From DATBDE01 sp045805605 (GTDB lineage: Bacteria; Actinomycetota; Thermoleophilia; Solirubrobacterales; Solirubrobacteraceae), in contig JBJMKX010000110.1 in NCBI GenBank assembly GCA_045805605.1, positions 4,343-68,342 on the forward strand: a stretch of 64,000 nt of DNA. Direction: 5' to 3'. Position 1 is the stretch's first letter; each line of letters opens with the position of its first letter. The notes under the pieces were generated by a model. It made no database searches, was not told the DNA's origin, and saw only the letters and a program-made list of their open reading frames with translations. Positions 16,268-24,656 of this stretch are shown here, one piece after another. Position numbers and translations under genes: made by a program.

Positions 16268-17122
16268 TCACGCGATCGCCTTGACGTCCGCGCCCTGCGG
16301 CTCAAACGGCACGCGCCTGACCTGGGCGTCGTCGCCCGCCGCGCGCCGCAGGCCTTCCAGCACGCCGCCGGTCAGCTCGTAGTGCGTCCAAACGAGCACG
16401 GTCGGCCCGGCCCCGGAGATCGTGGCCCCGAGCGCACCGAGCTCGCGGGCCCGCTGCGCCAGCTCCAGGGAACGCGGATAGAGGTGCGCACGGCGCGGCT
16501 GGTGCAGGCGGTCATGGAGGCCGGCGGCGACGAGGTCCCACTCGCCCCGGGCGAGGCCGAGCGTCAGCAGCGCGGTGCGCGCGACGTTGTAGACCGCGTC
16601 GGCCATCGGCACCTCGGACGGCAGCGCCGCACGCGCCTCGGCGGTCCGCACCGGTGTATGGGGGATCACGAGAACCGCCTCCAGTCCCACTGGCGCGTCC
16701 AGTCGGGCGAGGTGGCCGTCGGCCCAGATCACGAAGCCGCCGCGCAGTGCCGCGGCCACGTTGTCCGGATGGCCCTCGAGCTCGATCGCTGTCGCCAGAA
16801 CGTCGGCGTCGAGCTCGTAGAGGTGATCGGCGGCGAGGAGGCCGGCGACGATCGCCGCCGCGCTCGAGCCCAGGCCCCCGACCAGCGGGATGTCCGAGCG
16901 GATCCTGAAGCGCAGCCCGTCGGCAGGGTGCAGGCGCTCGAAGGCGCGCACGACGAGGTTCGAGCGATCGCGCGGGACGTCGAGCTCGGTCACGACCTCG
17001 AACGTGCCGGTCTCGCGCACCTCGATCTCCAGGTGCAGCGCCAGCGCGGCGGCCAGGGCGTCGAAGCCCGGCCCGAGGTTGGCCGAGCTCGCCGGCGCCT
17101 TGACCACCCGCCGGCGCTCCAT
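16268..17122 (-). CDS. thrB: Homoserine kinase
   Basis: 284 aa GHMP-superfamily kinase. Motif 1 is KAPASSANLGPGFD at the N-terminus, motif 2 is PLVGGLGSSAAAIVAG, and motif 3 is GATISGAGPTVL. It phosphorylates L-homoserine with ATP to O-phospho-L-homoserine, the substrate of threonine synthase. It is the last gene of lysA-hom-thrC-thrB. Its ATG overlaps the thrC stop by one base (TGATG), so translation is coupled. I see no attenuator or leader upstream of this operon. Confidence 0.95.
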   Translation of the reverse strand: MERRRVVKAPASSANLGPGFDALAAALALHLEIEVRETGTFEVVTELDVPRDRSNLVVRAFERLHPADGLRFRIRSDIPLVGGLGSSAAAIVAGLLAADHLYELDADVLATAIELEGHPDNVAAALRGGFVIWADGHLARLDAPVGLEAVLVIPHTPVRTAEARAALPSEVPMADAVYNVARTALLTLGLARGEWDLVAAGLHDRLHQPRRAHLYPRSLELAQRARELGALGATISGAGPTVLVWTHYELTGGVLEGLRRAAGDDAQVRRVPFEPQGADVKAIA

Positions 17123-18132
17123 CAGCGAAGCACCGCCTGCTCCAGCGCGGCGAGCTCCGGCTCGCACGGCACCACGCCGCCCGCGTGGTCGAGCGCCGTG
17201 TCGGGGTCCTTGAGCCCGTGGCCGGTGAGCACGCACACGATCCGCTCGGCCCCACCCGCCCCGTGCGCGAGCAGGCCCGCCACCGACGCCGCCGACGCCG
17301 GCTCGCAGAAGATCCCCTCGGCGGCGGCGAGCATCCGGTAGCACGCGAGGATCTGCTCGTCCGAGACGGCGCTGACCCGCCCGCCTGAGTCGGTCATCGC
17401 CGCCATCGCGTCCTCCCACCGGGCTGGATTGCCGATGCGGATGGCGCTCGCGACCGTCTCCGGTTGGGCGACCGGCGTGCCGCGCACCAGCGGGGCGGCG
17501 CCCTCGGCCTGGAACCCGTACATCCGCGGCCGTAGGCCCGCCTCGCGAAAACCGCGCCAGTAGGCGGTGATGTTGCCGGCGTTGCCGACCGGGATGCAGA
17601 GCGCGTCGATCTCGCCGAGCTCGTCGACGACCTCGAAGGCCGCGGTCTTCTGGCCCTCCATGCGGAACTCGTTGACCGAGTTGACGAGCGCGATCGGGTG
17701 GCGGTCGACCAGCTCGCGCACGAGCGCGAGCGCCTGGTCGAACGTGCCGCGCAGGGCGACGACGCGGGCGCCGTGCATCAGGGCCTGGGCGAGCTTGCCG
17801 GTGGCGATCTTGCCCTCGGGAACGATGACCGCCCCGCGCAATCCGGCCCGCGCCGCGTAGGCGGCGGCGCTGGCCGCGGTATTGCCGGTGGAGGCGCAGA
17901 TCACCGCCTCGGCGCCCTCGCGCACCGCGGCCGACACCGCGCACGTCATGCCGCGGTCCTTGAACGAGCCGGTCGGATTGGCGCCCTCGATCTTCAGCCA
18001 CACCTCGGCGCCGGCGCGCTCCGACAGCCGCAGCGCGGGGACGAGCGGCGTCGAGCCCTCGTCGAGCGAGACCACGGGGTCCTCGTCGGCGAACGGCAGC
18101 CGGTCGCGGTACCGCGCGATGACGCCGCTCAG
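17122..18132 (-). CDS. thrC: Threonine synthase
   Basis: 336 aa, PLP fold type II. The PLP lysine is K58 in GSFKDRG, with a glycine loop VGNAGNITAYW and the STGNTAASAAAYAARAG segment. It converts O-phosphohomoserine to threonine and phosphate. No ATG, GTG or TTG exists in frame before the conserved N-terminus GVIARYRDRLPF. The only start that keeps it is the CTG at 18132-18130, which overlaps the hom stop as CTGA and has GGAGGAG exactly 5 nt upstream. The next canonical start (a GTG near residue 20) would delete conserved residues. Co-translated with hom and thrB. Confidence 0.94.
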   Translation of the reverse strand: MSGVIARYRDRLPFADEDPVVSLDEGSTPLVPALRLSERAGAEVWLKIEGANPTGSFKDRGMTCAVSAAVREGAEAVICASTGNTAASAAAYAARAGLRGAVIVPEGKIATGKLAQALMHGARVVALRGTFDQALALVRELVDRHPIALVNSVNEFRMEGQKTAAFEVVDELGEIDALCIPVGNAGNITAYWRGFREAGLRPRMYGFQAEGAAPLVRGTPVAQPETVASAIRIGNPARWEDAMAAMTDSGGRVSAVSDEQILACYRMLAAAEGIFCEPASAASVAGLLAHGAGGAERIVCVLTGHGLKDPDTALDHAGGVVPCEPELAALEQAVLR

Positions 18133-19349
18133 TGAAACTCCTCCTCGATCACGCGGATGGCGCGCGGCTTGGCGCGCATGAAGTCGAGCTCGGCGATCCG
18201 GTCCAGCGCCTCGAAGAACTTCGACTCCAGCACCGGGTGCATGACCATGACCAGGCGGGCGCTCTCCCCCAGCCCCTTTTGGACCACGGATTTGACCGAC
18301 ACGTCGTGTTCGCCGAGGACGTGCGCGACCGCGGCCAGCACTCCCGGGCGGTCGGCGACTTCGAGGTGCAGGTAGAAGGCGGAGACGATGTCCGAGACGA
18401 CCTCGAGCTCGCCGCTCGTCGGCGGGGTCGAGGCGGGCGGGATCATCGCGCTGATGACGTCGCCGAGCACCGCGCTGGCCGTCTGCGGCCCGCCCGCCCC
18501 CGGCCCGGACATCGTGATCTCGGTGATCACGGGGGACTCGACCGTCACCGCGTTGAACGGCCCGTTGACCGACGCAAGCGGGTGGTCGCCGTAGAGGAAG
18601 GCGGGGTGCACGCGCACCGAGAGCCCGCCGTCGATGCGCTCGGCCGTTCCGATGAGCTTGAGCCCGAGGCCCAGCTCGTGCGCGTACTCGAGATCGTCGG
18701 GGGCGATGTGCTCGATGCCCTCGTAGCGGACCTGCTCGAGGCGCACCGGCGTATCGAAGGCCAGCCGCGCGAGGATCGCCATCTTGGCCGCGGCGTCGCG
18801 GCCGTCGACGTCCTCGGACGGATCGGCCTCGGCGTAGCCGAGCCGCTGCGCCTCGGCCAGCGCCTCCGCGTAGGTCATCCCGGTGCGGGCCATCTCGGTG
18901 AGGATGAAGTTCGTCGTGCCGTTGACGATTCCGTGCAGCCGCTCGACGTGCGCGCCGGCCAGCGACTCCTGCAGCACCCGGATGACCGGCACCACGCCGG
19001 CGACCGCGGCCTCGAAGCGCAGCTGCACGCCGTGATCGCGCGCCGTGGACCACAGCTCCTCGCCGAACTGGGAGAGCAGCTGCTTGTTGGCGGTGACGAC
19101 GTGGCGGCCGGCGCGCATCGCCCGCAGCACGTAGTCGCGGGCCGGCTCGATGCCGCCGATGAGCTCGACGATGAGCTGCGAGCGCTCGAGGATCTCCTCG
19201 AAGTCGCCCCGCGAGCGGGTGAGGACGCCGGAGAGCTCGGGGCGCAGGCCGGTGATCGCCTCGACTTGCTGAGCGCGCGCGGGCAGCAGCTCGGCGAACG
19301 CCGAGCCGACCGTGCCGTGCCCGAGGAGCCCGACGCTAAACGACGTCAC
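18129..19349 (-). CDS. hom: Homoserine dehydrogenase
   Basis: 406 aa. The N-terminal NAD(P)-binding motif is GLLGHGTVGSAF, followed by VTANKQLLS and the catalytic/substrate region GIVNGTTNFILTEM. A C-terminal ACT domain (LHLEVADRPGVLAAVAHVLGEHDVSV) implies threonine feedback inhibition, as in the single-function enzymes of Gram-positives. It reduces aspartate semialdehyde to homoserine. It overlaps lysA by 14 bp upstream and thrC by 4 bp downstream, which makes it the second gene of a tightly packed operon. Length is usual for the monofunctional class. Confidence 0.95.
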   Translation of the reverse strand: MTSFSVGLLGHGTVGSAFAELLPARAQQVEAITGLRPELSGVLTRSRGDFEEILERSQLIVELIGGIEPARDYVLRAMRAGRHVVTANKQLLSQFGEELWSTARDHGVQLRFEAAVAGVVPVIRVLQESLAGAHVERLHGIVNGTTNFILTEMARTGMTYAEALAEAQRLGYAEADPSEDVDGRDAAAKMAILARLAFDTPVRLEQVRYEGIEHIAPDDLEYAHELGLGLKLIGTAERIDGGLSVRVHPAFLYGDHPLASVNGPFNAVTVESPVITEITMSGPGAGGPQTASAVLGDVISAMIPPASTPPTSGELEVVSDIVSAFYLHLEVADRPGVLAAVAHVLGEHDVSVKSVVQKGLGESARLVMVMHPVLESKFFEALDRIAELDFMRAKPRAIRVIEEEFH

Positions 19350-20598
19350 GCGCGAGGAGGTCGTCGTAGGTCTCGCGCCGGACGACGACCTTCGCGGCGC
19401 CGTCGCGGCAGAGGACCACGGGCGGCCGCGGCACGCCGTTGTAGTTGTTGGCCAGCGCGTGCCCGTAGGCGCCGGTGCCGGGTACGGCGATCACGTCGCC
19501 CGGCCGCGGCTCGGCGAGGTCGGCGTCGCGCACGATCACGTCGCTGGATTCGCAGTGCTTGCCGACGAGGCGGCAGGCGGTCCCGCCGCCGAAGCGATCG
19601 GCGACCTGTGCCTCGTAGCGGGCGCCGTAGAGCATCGGACGCAGGTTGTCGGACATCCCGCCGTCGACCGCGACCCAGGTGATGGCGCCGCCGGCCTTGA
19701 CCGTCACCACCCGGTACAGCGTCACGCCCGCGTTGGCGACGAGCGCGCGTCCGGGCTCGAGCAGGATCCGCTTCCCCGGCCCCACCTGCTCGTCCACGGC
19801 GCCGACGACGGCGTCGACCCACTCCTCGAGCGACGGCGGGTCGTCGCTCTCCAGGTAGGCGACGCCGAGCCCGCCGCCGAGGTCGTAGGTGGAGAAGTCG
19901 CCGAGCGGCGCGATGGCGGCCGCGGCGCGCTCGAACGGGTGGAGGTCGAGCAGCTGGGAGCCGATGTGCACGTGGAGTCCGTCGAGCGTGACCGCGGGCG
20001 ACGCCTCGAGCGCGTCGATCATGCCCGGCGCCTGTGCGAGCGGCACGCCGAATTTCGACTCGGCCTGGCCGGTGGAGATGAACGCGTGGGTGTCGCCGGC
20101 CACGTTCGGGTTGACGCGCAGGAGCACGCGCACTGGCCGGCCTGGAGCGAGGGCCTCCAGCCGTCGCAGGTCGTCGGCGTTGTCGACGACCACGCAACCC
20201 ACGCCGGCCCGAAGAGCGGCGCGCAGCTCGGCCTCGTCCTTGGCGTTGCCGTGCAGGTAGATGCGCGCCGGGTCGACCCCGGCCGCGAGCGCCATGTGCA
20301 GCTCGCCCCCCGAGGCGACGTCGGCGCTCAAGCCCTCCTCGGCCATCAACCGGTAGACGGCGGTGACGGGGAGGGCCTTGGAGGCGAACAGCACCTCACC
20401 GCCGGGAGCCCGGGCGTCGAGCGCCTCCCGGACCGCGCGGGCGCGCGCGCGGATGTCGTCCTCGTCGAGCAGGTAGGCCGGGGTCCCGAAGCGCTCGGCG
20501 AGCTCGATCGCGTCGCACCCGGCCACCTCGAGCCGGCCGGCCTCGCTGAGACGGCTGGCAAGCGGCCAGGCGGCCGAGAGGGCGCGGGTGGCGGCCAT
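19336..20598 (-). CDS. lysA: Diaminopimelate decarboxylase
   Basis: 420 aa alanine-racemase-fold PLP enzyme. The Schiff-base lysine is K74 in VLFASKALP. HIGSQLLD, the glycine-rich DLGGGLGVAY, EPGRALVANAG and the CESSDVI region that completes the active site of the partner subunit are all present. It decarboxylates meso-diaminopimelate to lysine, the last lysine step, and so competes with cell-wall synthesis for DAP. First gene of lysA-hom-thrC-thrB. The ATG at 20598 lies only 12 bp from the divergent hydrolase start, so any leader is extremely short or absent. Confidence 0.95.
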   Translation of the reverse strand: MAATRALSAAWPLASRLSEAGRLEVAGCDAIELAERFGTPAYLLDEDDIRARARAVREALDARAPGGEVLFASKALPVTAVYRLMAEEGLSADVASGGELHMALAAGVDPARIYLHGNAKDEAELRAALRAGVGCVVVDNADDLRRLEALAPGRPVRVLLRVNPNVAGDTHAFISTGQAESKFGVPLAQAPGMIDALEASPAVTLDGLHVHIGSQLLDLHPFERAAAAIAPLGDFSTYDLGGGLGVAYLESDDPPSLEEWVDAVVGAVDEQVGPGKRILLEPGRALVANAGVTLYRVVTVKAGGAITWVAVDGGMSDNLRPMLYGARYEAQVADRFGGGTACRLVGKHCESSDVIVRDADLAEPRPGDVIAVPGTGAYGHALANNYNGVPRPPVVLCRDGAAKVVVRRETYDDLLARDVV

Positions 20599-20610
20599 CG
20601 GTGCTGCATT

Positions 20611-21312
20611 ATGGACGGGATGCGACGCCCGGCCGCCGCCCCGCCCGAGGAGCTCGGCGCCCGCGACGGGCTCGCCTACGCGCTGTTCGTTCCCTACGAG
20701 CAGCCGCTCGGCGGCGTCGTGATCCTGCACGGCGCGGGGTCGTGCAAGGAGAACCACTTCGACTTCGCGCGGGCCCTGCGGGCGGCCGGCATGGCGGCGG
20801 TCGCCTTCGATCAGCGCGGGCACGGGGCGAGCGAGGGTGCGCTCGACGGGCGGGCGGTGGCGGACGTTGCCACGATGGCGTCGGCGCTGCCGCCGGGGGC
20901 GCCGCTCGGGTTGCGCGGATCGAGCATGGGCGGGTACCTGGCCCTGGTCGCGGCCGCACAGCTCGACGCGGCGGCGGTGGTGGCGATCTGCCCGGCGTCG
21001 GCCGACCACCTCGCCCGCGGCCTCGCGGATGAGCGCTTTGACTTCCGCGCCGACCCCGACCGCCTGCAGGCGTTGCTGGCCGAGCACCCGCTCGACGCGG
21101 TCGTCCCGGACCTTGCCGCCGAACTGCTGCTGCTGCATGCCGAGGGCGACGAGCAGGTGCCGGTGCAGCACTCGCGCGACCTCGCGGCGCTCGCCGACCC
21201 GCACCGCAGCCGCTACGTCGAGGTGCCCGGCGGCGACCACCGCTCCGTGCAGCACGACTCCGAGCTGCAGGCCCTCACCGTGCGCTTCCTGGCGAAGGCG
21301 TTCGGGCGCTGA
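20611..21312 (+). CDS. Alpha/beta hydrolase, serine aminopeptidase S33-like
   Basis: 233 aa. The fold is shown by VVILHGAGSCKENHFDFAR (oxyanion loop), FDQRGHGASEG, the nucleophile elbow RGSSMGGYLAL, the acid in HAEGDEQVP and the base in PGGDHRSVQHD. All three triad residues are present, so it should be an active esterase, lipase or monoacylglycerol-lipase-like enzyme. It lacks a signal peptide. Two in-frame ATGs (20611 and 20620) are possible. It is divergent from lysA with a 12-bp gap, which suggests leaderless transcripts or promoters inside the opposing genes. Confidence 0.85.
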   Translation: MDGMRRPAAAPPEELGARDGLAYALFVPYEQPLGGVVILHGAGSCKENHFDFARALRAAGMAAVAFDQRGHGASEGALDGRAVADVATMASALPPGAPLGLRGSSMGGYLALVAAAQLDAAAVVAICPASADHLARGLADERFDFRADPDRLQALLAEHPLDAVVPDLAAELLLLHAEGDEQVPVQHSRDLAALADPHRSRYVEVPGGDHRSVQHDSELQALTVRFLAKAFGR

Positions 21313-21427
21313 ACCCGACGCGCGCTTCGGCTACGGGCCACCGCCGCCGGTCACGCCGGTGACCGTGTTGGCGACGGTCTGGCCGGGGCTCTGAACGGTT
21401 TCGGCGAAATGTTCCATCGATGGCGGC

Positions 21428-22156
21428 TCAGTGGCCGCGATCGCTCTTCGGCGGGGCCTTCTTGGCCTGGCCGGGCGGGATCTTCTCGCCGGATCCCTTG
21501 TCGGAGGCGGGCGGCGCTGTCTCGGGCGCCGCGCTGGTCGACGTGGCGTTGCCGTTCCCGTTGCCCTTGTGCTTGCCCTTCATGGCACTCGCGTTGGACG
21601 CCGCGGGGGGAGACCGGCCCGTGTCCGACCTCGCAGGTGCGCCGCCCGTCGAGCCGCGTTCCGACTTCGCGGGGCTCGTCGACGGGCTTTCGGTCGTCGG
21701 ACTTCCGGCACGCGGCTGATTGCTGGACGCTCGTGCCTTGGTGCCGCCACCGGTCGACGGCGCGGAGCTCGTGGGCCTCGACGCGGCGACCGCCGAGGCG
21801 GGCCGGGTGGCCCTGCGCGTCGTGCGGCGGTGGCGGCGGCGCGAGCCTGCGGGGACGCGCGGCTCCGCGGAGGACGTCGCGGCGGCCGAGCGCGTCGGCG
21901 GCGCCGCGGAACTGCGGGGGACGGGTGCCTCCACGGGGGCAAACCCGCCGGTGCCGAGCAACGCCCGCCCCGCGGGCGGAACGTCGCTGACGACCAGGGC
22001 GCGGCCCTCACGGGCGTCGACGCCCCGGGCCGGCCATGCGTCGAACGCGATGACCGGACCGATCAGGAGGATGACGCAGATGGTCCCTGCAATGAGGGAG
22101 CCCGAAACCGCCACTCCCGCCAGCGTGAGCCGAACGTTGCCCATCCACCTGCCCAT
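21428..22156 (-). CDS. Membrane-anchored protein with long disordered Ser/Ala/Pro-rich tail
   Basis: 242 aa. One N-terminal TM segment (about residues 10-35, VAVSGSLIAGTICVILLIGP) is followed by some 200 residues of low complexity with many Ala, Ser, Pro, Arg and Thr. There are Arg clusters (GSRRRHRRTTRRATRPA) and a Lys/Gly stretch (KGKHKGNGNGNAT), ending KKAPPKSDRGH. No domain can be named. The tail is predicted to be outside the membrane and could interact with the wall. It sits just downstream of lgt on the same strand (21-bp gap). A second in-frame ATG five codons in is equally possible. Composition makes the reading frame itself less certain than usual. Confidence 0.55.
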   Translation of the reverse strand: MGRWMGNVRLTLAGVAVSGSLIAGTICVILLIGPVIAFDAWPARGVDAREGRALVVSDVPPAGRALLGTGGFAPVEAPVPRSSAAPPTRSAAATSSAEPRVPAGSRRRHRRTTRRATRPASAVAASRPTSSAPSTGGGTKARASSNQPRAGSPTTESPSTSPAKSERGSTGGAPARSDTGRSPPAASNASAMKGKHKGNGNGNATSTSAAPETAPPASDKGSGEKIPPGQAKKAPPKSDRGH

Positions 22157-22177
22157 CGGCGGCGATGGACTGTTTCT

Positions 22178-22972
22178 TTAGGCCCTTGCAGCGGGCCGAA
22201 ATCCGGCGGTTTGCCCCCCGCGGGAGGGACTGGAATCCGGTCTGCGTAGGCCGCCCTGCCTTCGCCGAACCAACAGCAGCCAGGCCGCTCCGACCACCAT
22301 GAGGCCGAGGCTCTCGAGCTGGGGTGCGGTGAGCCCGGCGACGACGTCGGCGTTGCGCCGGATGAACTCGATGAGGAAGCGCTCGAGCCCGGAGAGCAGG
22401 AGGTATAAGGCAAAGAGCAGGCCCGGGCGGAAGGCGTCGCGGTTGCGCCACAGCCACCAGGTGTAGAGCCCCACCGCGATCGTCTCGTAGATCGGCGTGG
22501 GGTGGACGGGGTGGATCGTCGGCACCGTCCCGTGCGGATAGCTCATCGCCCACGGACCGTCCCACGGGATCCCGTAGTCGCCGTCGCCGGACAGCTGGCA
22601 GCCGATGCGGCCGATCCCGTAGCCGAGCGCGAGCGGGATGCAGCAGACGTCCAGCAGCGTCAGGTTGAGCATCCCGCGCCACCTGGCCCACGCGATGACG
22701 CCGATGGCGCCGCCGATCACGCCGCCGTACCAGACCAGGCCCGTGCCCGTGAACAGGGAGCCGGCGTCGCCGTGCTCGACGACGAAGTACAGCTTCGCGC
22801 CCACCACCCCGCCGACGAGCGAGGCGAAGACGATCTCGTAGGCGTAGTCGACGGGCTTGCCGAGCTCCTTCAGCCGGCGGGCGACGACGAGGCCGGCGGA
22901 AAGGAACCCGAGGGCGAACATCACCCCGAAGGTCTTGATCGAGACGCCGAAGACGTTGATCTCGGGCTGCAC
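22178..22972 (-). CDS. lgt: Prolipoprotein diacylglyceryl transferase
   Basis: 264 aa polytopic membrane enzyme. The Lgt signature GRIGCQLSGDGDYG follows LALGYGI, and the conserved HPTPIYE motif near residue 160 and the C-terminal ERFLIEFIRRN are present. It transfers diacylglycerol from phosphatidylglycerol to the lipobox cysteine of prolipoproteins such as those at 13.3 and 28.3 kb. The Arg-rich tail after the last TM is typical for actinomycetes. It lies 27 bp downstream of the decayed M23 peptidase gene, possibly once in one unit. Confidence 0.95.
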   Translation of the reverse strand: MQPEINVFGVSIKTFGVMFALGFLSAGLVVARRLKELGKPVDYAYEIVFASLVGGVVGAKLYFVVEHGDAGSLFTGTGLVWYGGVIGGAIGVIAWARWRGMLNLTLLDVCCIPLALGYGIGRIGCQLSGDGDYGIPWDGPWAMSYPHGTVPTIHPVHPTPIYETIAVGLYTWWLWRNRDAFRPGLLFALYLLLSGLERFLIEFIRRNADVVAGLTAPQLESLGLMVVGAAWLLLVRRRQGGLRRPDSSPSRGGQTAGFRPAARA

Positions 22973-22999
22973 CGAGGCCGGACGCTAGCGCGGACGCCC

Positions 23000-23642
23000 T
23001 CAGTTCAGGTACCTGAGCGGGTTCGTCGGGGTCCCGTTCGCGCGCGCCTCGAAGTGCAGGTGGGGCCCGGTCGAGAATCCCGTCGAGCCGACGGCGCCGA
23101 TCGCCGCGCCCTGGCCGACGCTCTGGCCGACGTGGACGTCGATGCGCGACTGGTGGCCGTAGCAGGACGACAGCGACGAGGTGTGCTGGATGCAGGTGTA
23201 GTTGCCGTAGCCGCCGGTGGGCCCGGCGATGGCGACGCGGCCCCTGTCGGCGGCGTGGATCGGCGTACCGGTCGGGGCGGCGATGTCCATCACGGTCATC
23301 CTGCACTCCGGATGCGCCGGCTCGTCTGCAGGCGAGCGCGCAGCCGCGCCAGCCGCGACCGCTGGTCGCGCAGTTCGTCCTGGGGGCGCACCAGCACGGC
23401 GCGCTTGCGGTCAAGGTCGGCCTGGAAGGCGCTGGCGGCGCTGCAGGGTGCCGATCGTGCGCTGAAGGCGACCGATGCGGCGATGCAAGGCGCTCATGTC
23501 GGTGGTCAGGACGCGGTCCCGATCGCGGTTGCGTTCGAGCGCCTTTCGCTTGCGTTCGAGCGCCGTCCGACACCAGCGGAAGCGCCGCCCACAGGACAAG
23601 CGGCACAAACTCGGTCGCGACCAGCAGCCCGAGGCGCATCAC
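23000..23642 (-). pseudogene. Decayed M23 (LytM-type) peptidase with coiled-coil N-terminus
   Basis: The remains of a secreted murein hydrolase are spread over three reading frames. Frame one gives a hydrophobic N-terminus (MRLGLLVATEFVPLVLWAAL). About 75 bp on, sense continues in a second frame with a heptad-like coil (ALERKRKALERNRDRDRV, then HRRIGRLQRTIGTLQRR). Next comes a third frame (FQADLDRKRAVL, RSRLARLRARLQ). The last 99 codons return M23 sequence (DIAAPTGTPIHAADRGRV, GPHLHFEARANG). The first zinc ligand is gone, since HxxxD reads MTVMD, and most of the linker between coil and catalytic domain is missing. The C-terminal fragment could still be translated from an ATG at 23299. Confidence 0.75.
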
Positions 23643-23750
23643 GCGTAGCTTGCATGGCGGCGGCCGCTGCAGGCGAATGAGCGCTTGCAGCCGACGCCTG
23701 GCTGCGGTCCCGCGCGCGCGTTAAGCGGCGCCTGAGCAGGCTCTGCCATC

Positions 23751-24656
23751 ATGGCTGCCATGGCTCGCCCCACCGCATTCGGGAAGGACACCGGCCTGCA
23801 GGTCCGGATCGTCTTCGTGCTGTTCCTGCTCGGCGCCGTGTACGCCGTGCTGGTGGCCGCGCTGCTCGCCGCCGGCCTCAACGGCGCGCTTGTCGGCGTC
23901 ATCGCCGTGGCGCTGCTGCTGGTCCAGGTGTTCGCTTCGGACAAGCTGGCGCTGGCGGCCATGGGCGCCCACGAGGTCACGCCCGAACAGGCGCCCGAGC
24001 TGCACGCGATGGTCGAGCGCCTGTGCGTGCAGGCTGACCTGCCCAAGCCCAAGGTCGCCGTGGCCGAGTCGCGCCAGCCGAACGCCTTCGCCCTCGGGCG
24101 CTCGCCCAAGAACGCGACCGTGGCCGTGACCACGGGCATCCTTTCGCTGCTCAGCCCGGCCGAGCTCGAGGGTGTGCTCGCGCACGAGCTCACCCATGTG
24201 GCCAACCGCGACGTGATGGTCATGACCCTCGCGTCGTTCTTCGCCACGATCGCGGCCTACATCGTCCAGTTCGGCTTCTTCTTCGGCGGGGACGACGACA
24301 GCGAGGAGGGCGGCCTCGGTGTGCTCGGCCTGATCCTCGTCTCGGTCGTGGTGTACGCGGTCTCGTTCGTGCTGCTGCAGGCGCTCTCGCGCTACCGCGA
24401 GTACGCGGCGGACCGCGGCTCGGCCGTGATCACTGGGCGGCCGAGCGCGCTTGCGTCGGCGCTGCTGAAGATCGCCGGGGTCAGCGAGCGGATCCCGACC
24501 CAGGACCTGCGCGCCACGTCGCAGCTCAAGGCGTTCTACATCTACTGGCCCGAGAAGATCGGCTCGATCTTCGCCAGCCATCCGCCCATGGAGAAGCGCA
24601 TCGCCGCGCTGCAGCGGCTCGAGGCGCAGCTCCAGGGCGTCCCCGCCGCAGCCTGA
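23751..24656 (+). CDS. htpX: HtpX-type M48 membrane metalloprotease
   Basis: 301 aa. The first 65 residues form two TM helices; the zinc site is HELTH (about 144-148) with the third ligand in YREYAADRGSA. A second hydrophobic pair follows the HELTH helix. HtpX degrades damaged membrane proteins. Here its stop is followed directly by the pspAB start, and the pair faces the pspA-pspAA genes, so it belongs to the envelope-stress module. Either of two in-frame ATGs (23751, 23760) may be used; no clear Shine-Dalgarno precedes them. Confidence 0.93.
   Translation: MAAMARPTAFGKDTGLQVRIVFVLFLLGAVYAVLVAALLAAGLNGALVGVIAVALLLVQVFASDKLALAAMGAHEVTPEQAPELHAMVERLCVQADLPKPKVAVAESRQPNAFALGRSPKNATVAVTTGILSLLSPAELEGVLAHELTHVANRDVMVMTLASFFATIAAYIVQFGFFFGGDDDSEEGGLGVLGLILVSVVVYAVSFVLLQALSRYREYAADRGSAVITGRPSALASALLKIAGVSERIPTQDLRATSQLKAFYIYWPEKIGSIFASHPPMEKRIAALQRLEAQLQGVPAAA

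Noticed and set aside
21331..21417. 28-codon minus-strand frame (MEHFAETVQSPGQTV...) after the disordered membrane protein gene
   Set aside because: A clean short frame, but no ribosome site or similarity; it could be chance in a 115-bp gap.
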